From Microbacterium sp. APC 3901 (GTDB lineage Bacteria > Actinomycetota > Actinomycetes > Actinomycetales > Microbacteriaceae): a DNA stretch of 64,000 nt. Made by a program: the position numbers and the translations under genes. The DNA is taken from the NCBI RefSeq assembly GCF_030407765.1, contig NZ_JASDCU010000006.1, positions 146,463 through 210,462 on the forward strand. The letters run 5' to 3'. The notes under the pieces were generated by a model, which was not told where the DNA came from, searched no databases, and was given only the letters and a program-made list of their open reading frames with translations. Positions 33,046 through 40,658 of the stretch are shown here, in pieces. Within the stretch, counting starts at the first letter, position 1. Every line of letters begins with the position of its first letter.

Positions 33046-34638
33046 TCAGCCGATCGTGTAGCGGGTGAGGGGCACAGCGCCCACCTCCCAGATGTTGCCG
33101 CTGAGCACAGGTGCGCTCGACACGGGTGCGACGATCGCGCAGCCCGAGTGGATGCGCTCGGGTCCGAAGACGTTGCTCGTGAGGATCGGTCGGTTGTTGG
33201 CCGCAGACGATCCGACGTTGACGGTGCAGCCGCCGTCCTGGAGGTAGTTGTCGCGGATGGTGATGGAGCCGAGCTTCGCGATCGATGAATTCTGGGTGAT
33301 CTGCACCGCTGCGTTCGTCGCGCCCTCCATCCGGTTGCCCTCGAGCACGATCGACGCGCCGCCCTCGATCTGCACCGAGTCATCGTGCGACGGCGTTCCG
33401 CCTCGCAGCGGGTCCTTCTCCCAGTGGGAGTTGTCGTGCAGCCAGGAATCGCGCACGACGACGTTGTTCCCGAGCACGCGCACAGGGTCGACGACGGTGT
33501 GGATGTCCATCCGCACCGCGGTGAAGTTCGAGCCCACCAGACCGTTCCAGGCGGGATCCTCCTTCGCGGCGTAGATCTCGGAGTCCTGGATGGTGAACGG
33601 CTGACCGGAGTTGACGTTGGTCACCAGGCCGATGCTGCGAGCCGTGGAGCCGCCAACGATGCGCGAGTTCTTGATCACGACGCCCGGTGCCTTGATGTCG
33701 ATGATCCCTCGCACCTCGACTCCGTCGACCACGGTGTTCGCCTTCGTGATCACCAGGTCGCCCTCGTGAACCGTCAGCGAGACACCTGCGGGCACGCCGG
33801 TCGTCGCTGCCGTCGGGAATCCGGAGGCCGGGACGGTGGGGTTCGCCGGCGGGGCCGGAGCGGGCTCCACCGGAGCAGGAGCCGGAGCCGGCTTGACCGG
33901 AGCGGGTGCAGGGGCGGGCTTCACCGGAGCGGGCGCAGGAGCCGAGGGGGTCGGCTTCGGCGTCGTCGCGGGCTGCTTCACGGCGGCATACGAGGAGGAG
34001 GCCACGGATGCCTTGAGCGACGGGGATCCCGTCGACGTGTAGAACGTCACGGCGCCCTTGCCCTCAGCGGAGATCCGCGAGCCCGAGGTGTCCTTCGCGG
34101 ACACTTCGCGGGCGGTGGAGGTGCCGATCTTGGCTGTCGCCTTGAGGGTCACCGTCGAGGTGCCCTTCGCCTCGAGCGTCAGCGTGAGCTTCTCGCCGGC
34201 CTTGATCTTGCGGTCGAGGGTCACGTACGACGAGATCGTCGACTGGGTCAGCGACCGCCCGGTGCCGTTGAGACGCTTGATCGACACGGTCACCGTGCCG
34301 TTCGGGTAGGTGCGCGCCTGAGCGGCGTAGGCGCCGCTCTTGCCGGCTCGAGCCTGCACGGACGTGTAGACGCCGCCGCCCGACTTGGGCAGCGCGGCGA
34401 GGGTGGTCGACGCGGTGACCTTCGCGTCGCGGATCACCGTGCTTCCGACGGGGACGGTCGCGATCGACCCGGGCTTGATCGCGACGGACGTCGCGGCGCT
34501 GGCCGGTGGAGCGAAGATGAGTCCCACTGCGACGAGGACCGTCGAGAGCAGGAGTGCGACCAGGAGTCGGCCGCTTCGTGGGGTGAGTGTTGCAGATCGG
34601 GGGGAGTGAACGGGGGCAGGGTAAGAGATATTTTTCAT
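33046..34638 (-). CDS. Secreted right-handed beta-helix protein with shared N-terminal module
   Basis: 530 residues. The signal peptide (LLVALLLSTVLVAVGLIFAP, cut after ASA) follows a basic N-terminus. Residues about 45-225 form a beta-sandwich-like module (STVIRDAKVTASTTLAALPK, then GTVTVSIKRLNGTG). Its order of strands and spacing match the C-terminal modules of the two giant proteins (for example GSVQLQVQRTATTL). A Pro/Ala repeat linker follows. The C-terminal half is a parallel beta-helix (VVIKNSRIVGGSTARSIGL, NNVVVRDSWLHDNSHW, SIVLEGNRMEGATNAAVQI), the fold of polysaccharide lyases and glycan-binding proteins. It is exported by Sec. A catalytic role on the locus polymer is possible but no active-site residues can be assigned. 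Confidence 0.82.
   Translation of the reverse strand: MKNISYPAPVHSPRSATLTPRSGRLLVALLLSTVLVAVGLIFAPPASAATSVAIKPGSIATVPVGSTVIRDAKVTASTTLAALPKSGGGVYTSVQARAGKSGAYAAQARTYPNGTVTVSIKRLNGTGRSLTQSTISSYVTLDRKIKAGEKLTLTLEAKGTSTVTLKATAKIGTSTAREVSAKDTSGSRISAEGKGAVTFYTSTGSPSLKASVASSSYAAVKQPATTPKPTPSAPAPAPVKPAPAPAPVKPAPAPAPVEPAPAPPANPTVPASGFPTAATTGVPAGVSLTVHEGDLVITKANTVVDGVEVRGIIDIKAPGVVIKNSRIVGGSTARSIGLVTNVNSGQPFTIQDSEIYAAKEDPAWNGLVGSNFTAVRMDIHTVVDPVRVLGNNVVVRDSWLHDNSHWEKDPLRGGTPSHDDSVQIEGGASIVLEGNRMEGATNAAVQITQNSSIAKLGSITIRDNYLQDGGCTVNVGSSAANNRPILTSNVFGPERIHSGCAIVAPVSSAPVLSGNIWEVGAVPLTRYTIG
33850..33950 (-). repeat. Pro/Ala-rich linker repeat
   Basis: Tandem copies of an 11- to 13-residue Ala-Pro-Val-Lys/Glu-Pro unit (APAPVKPAPAPAPVKPAP) are encoded here. 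The DNA repeats are imperfect at third codon positions, so this is a protein linker, not a mobile or CRISPR repeat. It separates the N-terminal module from the beta-helix and may span the cell wall. Confidence 0.7.
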
Positions 34639-34819
34639 AGGTGTCCAGCCGTTTCGGGGAGGGGCTGCGCCGAGGCACAGAGTTTGGCGGCTATCGCAGG
34701 CCATATTAGGTGGGACTAACCTGTATGTCACCCGAGAATCTGGAATATTCCGGTAGACCCATGTCTTCAGGGCGATATATTCCGCGATCGGGTCATTTCC
34801 GGCGCGCTTTCGCGACGGC

Positions 34820-35998
34820 TCAGAGCTCGCCGGGCTTCATCGCCTCGGCGTCGATCGCCCGGATGATGCGCACGGTCGCGGTGTCAGGTTTCGGCTCGCC
34901 CGTCGCCGCATCGAGCTTCACATGCCGTTTCGGCGCATATACGACGAGGGAGTGGAAGAGGAAGCGCGCGAAGAACGCGACGACGAGCGACAGCCCCGTC
35001 GCGAGCACACTCGATATATGCCATGTCTCGACCATCAGCGCCATCACCGGGATCCGCAGCGCGGCCTCGACGTTGTTGAATGTGAACGACGCCGCGAAGC
35101 GACCGCCCAACCCGCGCGCATCCGTTCGCATATCCGCGAAGACGAATTTCTCCTGCAGGATGAAGTTGCCGATGATGGTGACCTCGGCGCCGATGATCGC
35201 CGCCCAGATATAGGGAACTCCCGCCAGGGTCAGCAGCCACATGATGCCCAGGTTGGCGACCGCTCCGATCACACCGATCATCGCGAACAGCGACATCTTG
35301 CCGAATCGCAGTCTGGCGAGATGTGCGACGAAGGTCACTCCCTGACGCAGGCTCGCCTTGGAGGTTCCGTGGCGACGCTCGCCGAACTCCATCGGCACCT
35401 CGGCGATGCGCAGATCGGTGCGGGCGAGGATCTCGAGGAGGATCTTGAAGCCCTGCGGCTTGAGAGAGGACAGATCCAGGCGCGTGCGGTCGACCAGGAA
35501 GAATCCGGTCATCGGATCGGTGCTGCGGGCGAGGCGGATCGGGAACATCGATCGGGTCAGCCAGGTTGCTGACCGGGACACCCCGAACCGCACGGCGGTG
35601 CCGAGACCGCTCGTGTCGCCGCCGCCGATGTAGCGGGAGGCTGCCACCACATCGGCGTCGCCATCGTCATGTCGCAGCAGCAGTGCGGGAAGCAGCTCGG
35701 GCGGATGCTGCAGGTCGCCGTCCATGACGATGCAGAGGTCCGAGTGCGCGGCCTCGAGCCCGACGACGACGGCTCCCCCGAGTCCGCCGGTGTTGTCGGT
35801 GCGGTGGATGACCCTGACCGGCAGCGGGGCGTCGGCGGCCACGCGATCGACCTCGGCGGCCGTGTCGTCGGTGCTGTCGTCGACGAAGAGGATCTCCGCG
35901 TCGTAGGCGGCGAGCGCGACCGCGGTGCGGGCCACGAGCTCAGCGACGTTCTCGCGCTCGTTGAAGGTCGGCACGATCACGGTGACCGGTGTCCCCAC
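34820..35998 (-). CDS. Dolichol-phosphate-mannose-synthase-like GT2 fused to GtrA domain
   Basis: 392 residues in two domains. Residues 1-240 are a GT-A transferase: VTVIVPTFNERENVAELV, LFVDDSTDDT, VMDGDLQHPPELLP (the DxD metal site) and VVAASRYIGGG. That is the DPM1/polyprenyl-phosphate sugar synthase type. The C-terminal 130 residues hold four membrane helices of the GtrA family (FAMIGVIGAVANLGIMWLL). Such fusions make a lipid-phosphate-sugar and help move it across the membrane for extracellular glycosylation. Start GTG 35998 follows GGGGAGGGGGC; the in-frame ATG at 36046 lacks support. It stands alone and divergent from the TagD-like gene. Confidence 0.9.
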   Translation of the reverse strand: MGTPVTVIVPTFNERENVAELVARTAVALAAYDAEILFVDDSTDDTAAEVDRVAADAPLPVRVIHRTDNTGGLGGAVVVGLEAAHSDLCIVMDGDLQHPPELLPALLLRHDDGDADVVAASRYIGGGDTSGLGTAVRFGVSRSATWLTRSMFPIRLARSTDPMTGFFLVDRTRLDLSSLKPQGFKILLEILARTDLRIAEVPMEFGERRHGTSKASLRQGVTFVAHLARLRFGKMSLFAMIGVIGAVANLGIMWLLTLAGVPYIWAAIIGAEVTIIGNFILQEKFVFADMRTDARGLGGRFAASFTFNNVEAALRIPVMALMVETWHISSVLATGLSLVVAFFARFLFHSLVVYAPKRHVKLDAATGEPKPDTATVRIIRAIDAEAMKPGEL

Positions 35999-36116
35999 TG
36001 TGCGCCCCCTCCCCTGTGCTGAGCACTGCGGACTCCATAGTTCCATGTGTTCCTATGCAGGAGGAAACGGCGACCTGCTAGAGTGACGGGATGCGGCTGT
36101 GGGAGTCGCTGGGCGG

Positions 36117-36164
36117 ATGGGGATCCGCCTTCTGGGGAATTACTGATCTGGGGAGATCATGGGG
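36117..36164 (+). promoter_or_regulatory. G-run element 5 (four GGGG runs)
   Basis: ATGGGGA begins at 36117, CTGGGGA at 36132 and 36148, and ATGGGGA at 36159. The four GGGG runs are separated by 11, 12 and 7 bases, a canonical layout for a potential four-tetrad G-quadruplex. The third run is the Shine-Dalgarno for the ATG at 36159, and the fourth is formed by the start codon itself. Confidence 0.5.
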
Positions 36165-36617
36165 ACGCGCATCGGCTATGCCGTGGGTGCTTTCGACCTG
36201 TTTCACGTCGGGCATCTCAACCTTCTTCGTCACGCCAAGCAGCACTGCGACGTTCTCGTCGCCGGTGTCGTCAGCGATGAGATGCTGCGGCAGGTGAAGG
36301 GCATCGAGCCCGTCATCCCGACAGCCGAGCGGGCGGAGATCGTCCGTCACATCTCGTTCGTCGACGATGTCTACGTCGAGACGAGCCCATCGAAGATGGA
36401 CTCCTGGAGAGAAGTGCAGTTCACGCACTTCTTCAAGGGAGACGACTGGCGCGGCACGGACAAGGGTCTGCGGCTCGAGCGGGAGTTCTCGGAGGTGGGC
36501 GTCGAGGTCGTGTACTTCCCGTACACGGCGCACACGTCGAGCTCGTCGCTTCGCCGCGCGCTCGACGCGATCAGCGCCGGCGCCACCGTCGGCGCTCCGG
36601 CGCTCGCGACGCGCTGA
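36159..36617 (+). CDS. Glycerol-3-phosphate cytidylyltransferase-like (TagD family)
   Basis: 152 residues with a single nucleotidyltransferase domain. YAVGAFDLFHVGHLNLL contains the catalytic HxGH, and VVYFPYTAHTSSSSLRR is the C-terminal ATP/CTP motif related to TagD (normally RTEGISTT or TSSS). It would activate an alcohol phosphate as a CDP derivative. The nearby CDP-alcohol transferase (28325) is a plausible consumer. The start at 36159 is preceded by CTGGGGAGATC. The gene is alone downstream of the G-run cluster. Confidence 0.85.
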   Translation: MGTRIGYAVGAFDLFHVGHLNLLRHAKQHCDVLVAGVVSDEMLRQVKGIEPVIPTAERAEIVRHISFVDDVYVETSPSKMDSWREVQFTHFFKGDDWRGTDKGLRLEREFSEVGVEVVYFPYTAHTSSSSLRRALDAISAGATVGAPALATR

Positions 36618-36662
36618 GTCCCGCCCGCGGACACCGCGTCGGCGAGCACCGAGCTCGCAGAC

Positions 36663-37055
36663 TCAGTTGGAGACGCCGAGAAGGCTGCGCGCCATCCTCG
36701 CCACGTGAGGCGGTGTGTGAGCGCCGAGCCAGACGGTCCACTGCAGCGCGGGCTCCGCGCACGTCCACTCGACGCACCAGGAGTGCACCGCATTCGCGAG
36801 GCGCTCGCCCTTCGCATGCTGACGGATGCCGTCGCCGCGCAGGAGCCAACGCACGGACACGCCTTCGGGCACATCGATGTGACGGAGCTGGATGCGCGCA
36901 GCAGCCTCGAGCAGGATGACCCCCTCGGCATCCCAGGGCAGCCGCGCCGCGATCGCGGCGATGGCACCCGCGTCGGTCGAGTCGCCGGCGATGAGCACGA
37001 CCCCCTCGATGTTCTCCCAGTCGGGGTCTTCGAGATGCTCGCAGGCGCTGTTCAT
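36663..37055 (-). CDS. Stand-alone siderophore-interacting-protein (SIP) C-terminal-like domain
   Basis: 130 residues. VVLIAGDSTDAGAIAAIAAR and VSVRWLLRGDG match the NAD(P)H-binding half of siderophore-interacting ferric reductases, but the N-terminal FAD domain is missing. Aromatic text near the end (AVHSWCVEWTCAEPALQWT) is family-like. It may act with a separate flavoprotein or be a decayed reductase. Its upstream region holds an IdeR-type box, so iron regulation is likely. The start at 37055 has GGGAG directly before it, a tight spacing; an ATG at 37091 lies inside the IdeR box area and is less likely. Confidence 0.7.
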   Translation of the reverse strand: MNSACEHLEDPDWENIEGVVLIAGDSTDAGAIAAIAARLPWDAEGVILLEAAARIQLRHIDVPEGVSVRWLLRGDGIRQHAKGERLANAVHSWCVEWTCAEPALQWTVWLGAHTPPHVARMARSLLGVSN

Positions 37056-37065
37056 TCTCCCACTA

Positions 37066-37084
37066 TAGGTAAGGCTACCCTTAG
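37066..37084 (-). promoter_or_regulatory. Putative IdeR/DtxR iron box
   Basis: The sequence TAGGTAAGGCTACCCTTAG matches the consensus TTAGGTTAGGCTAACCTAA at most positions in an imperfect palindrome. It lies a few bases upstream of the SIP-like start, where a bound iron repressor would block transcription. Consistent with iron repression of a siderophore-handling gene. Confidence 0.7.
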
Positions 37085-37152
37085 TAGGCAACGTCCATCG
37101 TCGGCATCCTCATCTCGGCGCCCGTCCAGCCACACGGCTCTACGCTGGACAC

Positions 37153-37416
37153 ATGACTTCTCCTGCAGACTCCGCGATCACGATGTTCGGCGCCGACTGG
37201 TGCCGCGACTGCATCCGCACCAAGAAGCAGCTCGACTCGCTCGGCGTGGAGTACACCTACGTCGACCTCGTCGCGGACCCTTCTGCGGCCGACATCGCGA
37301 AGGACATCTCGGGCCGCACGAACATCCCCGTCGTGGTCTACCCCGACTCCTCGCACCACGTCGAGCCCTCGAACGCGGACGTCGAGTCGAAGCTCCGCGA
37401 GCTCTCGATCATCTGA
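37153..37416 (+). CDS. Glutaredoxin-like/mycoredoxin protein
   Basis: 87 residues with a thioredoxin fold. FGADWCRDCIRTKKQLDSLG holds the active-site C-x-x-C (Cys17 and Cys20, C-R-D-C). TNIPVVVYPD carries the cis-proline. In mycothiol-using actinobacteria such proteins reduce mixed disulfides (mycoredoxin, usually C-x-x-C) or serve ribonucleotide reductase (NrdH). The C-R-D-C sequence fits neither textbook motif exactly. Isolated gene; short divergent gap to the SIP-like gene. Confidence 0.88.
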   Translation: MTSPADSAITMFGADWCRDCIRTKKQLDSLGVEYTYVDLVADPSAADIAKDISGRTNIPVVVYPDSSHHVEPSNADVESKLRELSII

Positions 37417-37454
37417 CCTGAAGCGGGCTCGTCGCGCACCGATACACTGGCGCG

Positions 37455-38834
37455 ATGAGCACCGCGGCGCGGCCCGAACGAGCATCCGTCCGCCTGTCCG
37501 CCCGCACGGTCGCCCTCTACGCGATCGGCTCGCTCGGCACCGGCGGGTACGCGACCCTCCCCGGGCTGGTGCTGACGTACTTCCTGACCGACAATCTCGG
37601 AGTCGCTGCACTCACCGCCGGCTTCATCGTCACCGGCGCCAAGATCTGGGACGTCGTCATCGACCCCCTGATCGGCGCCGCGTCGGACCGTCACTACGCG
37701 CGCACGGCCTCGCGTCGAGGATTCATGCTGGTCGGCGCCCTCACCCTTCCGGTGTTCTTCGCGCTCACCTTCGCCGTGCCGCCCTCCTGGGGGCCCACCG
37801 CCGGCGCCGTCTGCGTGCTCCTCGCGTTCCTCGCCACGGCGACGTCATTCAGCCTGTTCCAGGTGCCGTACGTCGCGTTGCCCGCCGAACTCACCTCGGG
37901 CTACGACGAGCGCACCCGGCTGCTCGGGTGGCGCGTCGTCGTGCTCACCGCATCCATCCTCCTCTTCGGGGCCGGCGGTCCCGAACTGAGGAGCGCGACC
38001 GCAGACCCCGTCACGGGATACCTGCTGATGGGCGCCGTCGCGGGCGTGATCATCGGCGTCGGCATGCTCATCGCATCGCGGACCGCGGATACCGCCGCCC
38101 GTCACATGGACGCGGACGAACGCCCGAAGGCTGTCGCTCCGACGGGACTCCGGGAGCAGTACGCCGCCGGCGTGCGCACTCTTCGCGACAGTCAGCCGTT
38201 CCGCGCGCTCCTCGGCACATTCCTTCTGCAGGCGCTCGCGACCGGGACGATGCTCGCCGGCGCTCAGTACGTCGCGACCTGGGTGCTGCGCTCGGAAGAC
38301 GCCGTGACGCTCGTGTTCCTGGCGCTCGTCGGGCCCGCCCTGCTCGCGACACCGGGATGGACGGTCGTCGCGCGCCGCGTCGGCAAGGAGCGGGCGTTCG
38401 CCCTCGCGAGCATCATCTTCCTGCTCGCCGCCGCATCGCTCGTTCTCGCAGTCTGGACACCCGGCACCTGGATGTACGGTTCGATCGCGGTGGCCGGCAT
38501 CGCCTATGCCGGACTGCAGTCGCTGCCCATGGCGATGCTGCCCGACGTGATCTCGCACGACGAGCGACACAGCGGAAGGGGCCGGGCCGGCACCTTCACG
38601 GGCGTGTGGACGGCGGGCGAGACCGTCGGGTTCGCGCTCGGTGCCACCACGGTCTCTCTCACACTCGCCGCGACGGGATACGTCTCGAGCGTCGCGGGCA
38701 CGACCACGCAGCAGCCGGACGCCGCGATCACGGGCATCGCGCTCGCCTTCAGCATCGTTCCCGCCCTGCTGATGTCGGCGAGCCTGCTCACGCTGCGCCG
38801 CTACCGCCTGCGCCGCGCCGACATCGACGCCTGA
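37455..38834 (+). CDS. MFS transporter, glycoside-pentoside-hexuronide/cation symporter type
   Basis: 459 residues with 12 hydrophobic segments. The N-terminal DNLGVAALTAGFIVTGAKIW and VVIDPLIGAASDRHYARTA (the loop 2-3 motif with D-P-x-x-G-x-x-S-D) are hallmarks of the MelB/GPH group. A matching motif occurs later as MLPDVISHDERHSGRG. It would cotransport a sugar or glycoside with a cation across the plasma membrane. The gene begins 38 bases after the glutaredoxin-like stop. No sugar-metabolic operon partner is present, so the substrate is unknown. Confidence 0.88.
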   Translation: MSTAARPERASVRLSARTVALYAIGSLGTGGYATLPGLVLTYFLTDNLGVAALTAGFIVTGAKIWDVVIDPLIGAASDRHYARTASRRGFMLVGALTLPVFFALTFAVPPSWGPTAGAVCVLLAFLATATSFSLFQVPYVALPAELTSGYDERTRLLGWRVVVLTASILLFGAGGPELRSATADPVTGYLLMGAVAGVIIGVGMLIASRTADTAARHMDADERPKAVAPTGLREQYAAGVRTLRDSQPFRALLGTFLLQALATGTMLAGAQYVATWVLRSEDAVTLVFLALVGPALLATPGWTVVARRVGKERAFALASIIFLLAAASLVLAVWTPGTWMYGSIAVAGIAYAGLQSLPMAMLPDVISHDERHSGRGRAGTFTGVWTAGETVGFALGATTVSLTLAATGYVSSVAGTTTQQPDAAITGIALAFSIVPALLMSASLLTLRRYRLRRADIDA

Positions 38835-38880
38835 CCGGAGTGCGCCGCATAAGCTGGGAGCCCGCCCGAAGGAGACGCCG

Positions 38881-40635
38881 ATGACTTCTGCGACAACGCC
38901 CGCCGCTTCGACGACGACCCCGGACCTCGGAGAGGCCGAGCGGGATCGGCTCGACACCGCGATCCACGATCTTCAGGCCGGCGCGAGCACCTGGTCTTCC
39001 CTGACGCTCGCCCAGCGCGTCACACTCCTGCGAGCCGTGCGATCGAGCGTCGCGGCCGCGGCCGAGGACTGGGCGGACACGGCGGCCGCATCGAAGGGCC
39101 TCGACGGCCGGCATCCGCTGCGCGGAGAGGAATGGCTCAGCGGGCCCTACAGCGTGCTCGGCGCGCTGGATGCCTACATCGAGACGATGTCGCGTCTGGC
39201 GAACGGCACGAACCCCCTCGACGGGATCACGATCGACCGGGCTCCCGGTGGACGCACTCGCGTGCATGCCTTCCCCCTCACCGGCATCGACCGATTCCTG
39301 CTCTCCGGCTACACGGGCGAGGTCTGGCTCGAACCCGGTGTCACTCCGAACGGCGCGCGCGCCGCGGCCGGTCTCGCCCAGCGCACCCCCTCGGACTCGG
39401 GGGGCGTGGGACTCGTGCTCGGCGCCGGCAACATCACCTCGATTCCCGTGCTCGACGTCTTCTACGAGCTGATCGCGTGCAACCGCACGGCACTGCTCAA
39501 GGTCAATCCGACGCAGGATGCGCTCGTGCCGATCTACAAGCGGGCGCTCGCGCCCCTGATCGGCCCCGGGCTGCTGCGCATCACCCGCGGCGGACCCGAG
39601 GTCGGCGCGTACCTCACCGGCCATCCCGACCTCGCACACGTGCACGTCACGGGATCGGACGCGACCTTCAACGCCATCGTGTGGGGCACGGGAGCTGCGG
39701 CCACGCGTCGACGACGTGAGAGCCGTCCGCTGCTGAAGAAGCCCATCACGGCCGAACTCGGCGGTGTGTCGCCCATCATCGTGGTTCCCGGCGAGTGGAC
39801 CCAGGCCGATCTCACCTATCAGGCCGAGCACGTCGCGACCATGCGTCTGCAGAACAGCGGGCACAACTGCATCGCCGGACAGGTCGTCATCGTGTCGTCG
39901 GACTGGGCGCAGGCCGACGACTTCCGCGCCGCTCTGCGTCGTGCGTACGCGAACGCTCCGGAACGGCCGATCTGGTATCCCGGTGCACCCGCGCGGATGC
40001 ACCTCGCGACCGATGCGTACCCCGACGCGCTCGTCCTCGGCGATCGGCTGCTGGTCGAGGTCTCCGAGAACGACGACGCGACCGCGCTGCAGAGCACCGA
40101 GTACTTCGCACCGGTGCTGGGCGTCGTCACGGTGTCCGGCACCGCTCAGGAGTTCCTCGACGCGGCCGTGGCCTACGCCAACGAGCGGCTGCAGGGCACG
40201 CTCGGCGCGAACCTGCTGATCGACCCATCGACCGAGAAGGCGCTCGGCGCGGGATTCGACCGCTCGATCGCAGCCCTTCGCTACGGCTCGATCGCGATCA
40301 ACGGCTGGACCGCCTTCGGCTTCATCACCCCGACCATGACCTGGGGAGCATTCCCCGGCAGCACGATCGCGGATGTCGGCAGCGGCATCGGCATCGTGCA
40401 CAACGTTCTGCTGCTCGATCGCGTCGAGCGCTCGGTGATCCGCGGCCCCTTCCGGCCTTTCCCGCGTTCGCTTCCGGTCGTCAACGGCGGCGGGCGCTTC
40501 AGCATCCTGCCCAAGCCTCCGTGGTTCGTCTCCTCAAGGACGGGGGCGACGGTGAGCGAGGGCCTCACTCGGTTCCGCGCGAACGGCGGCATGATCGGGC
40601 TGCTGAAGACTCTCACCGCTGCGCTGCGCGCCTGA
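38881..40635 (+). CDS. Aldehyde dehydrogenase family protein
   Basis: 584 residues, longer than the usual 480-500. NAD(P)-binding text includes VLGAGNITSIPVLDVFYELI and LLKVNPTQDALVP. The catalytic Glu is in ITAELGGVSPIIV and the catalytic Cys in QNSGHNCIAGQVVIVSS. The last differs slightly from the typical N-x-G-Q-x-C. The C-terminus has extra length (FRPFPRSLPVVNGGGRF). It should oxidise an aldehyde to an acid; the substrate is not deducible. AAGGAGACGCCG precedes the ATG. Confidence 0.9.
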   Translation: MTSATTPAASTTTPDLGEAERDRLDTAIHDLQAGASTWSSLTLAQRVTLLRAVRSSVAAAAEDWADTAAASKGLDGRHPLRGEEWLSGPYSVLGALDAYIETMSRLANGTNPLDGITIDRAPGGRTRVHAFPLTGIDRFLLSGYTGEVWLEPGVTPNGARAAAGLAQRTPSDSGGVGLVLGAGNITSIPVLDVFYELIACNRTALLKVNPTQDALVPIYKRALAPLIGPGLLRITRGGPEVGAYLTGHPDLAHVHVTGSDATFNAIVWGTGAAATRRRRESRPLLKKPITAELGGVSPIIVVPGEWTQADLTYQAEHVATMRLQNSGHNCIAGQVVIVSSDWAQADDFRAALRRAYANAPERPIWYPGAPARMHLATDAYPDALVLGDRLLVEVSENDDATALQSTEYFAPVLGVVTVSGTAQEFLDAAVAYANERLQGTLGANLLIDPSTEKALGAGFDRSIAALRYGSIAINGWTAFGFITPTMTWGAFPGSTIADVGSGIGIVHNVLLLDRVERSVIRGPFRPFPRSLPVVNGGGRFSILPKPPWFVSSRTGATVSEGLTRFRANGGMIGLLKTLTAALRA

Positions 40636-40658
40636 CAGCTGCCCGGCACCGGGCGGGA

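Noticed and set aside
36091..36297. Trp/Gly-rich short frame (MRLWESLGGWGSAFWG) over the G-run element
   Set aside because: The Trp-Gly pattern arises because TGGGGA reads as W-G in one frame. It overlaps the TagD-like gene out of frame.
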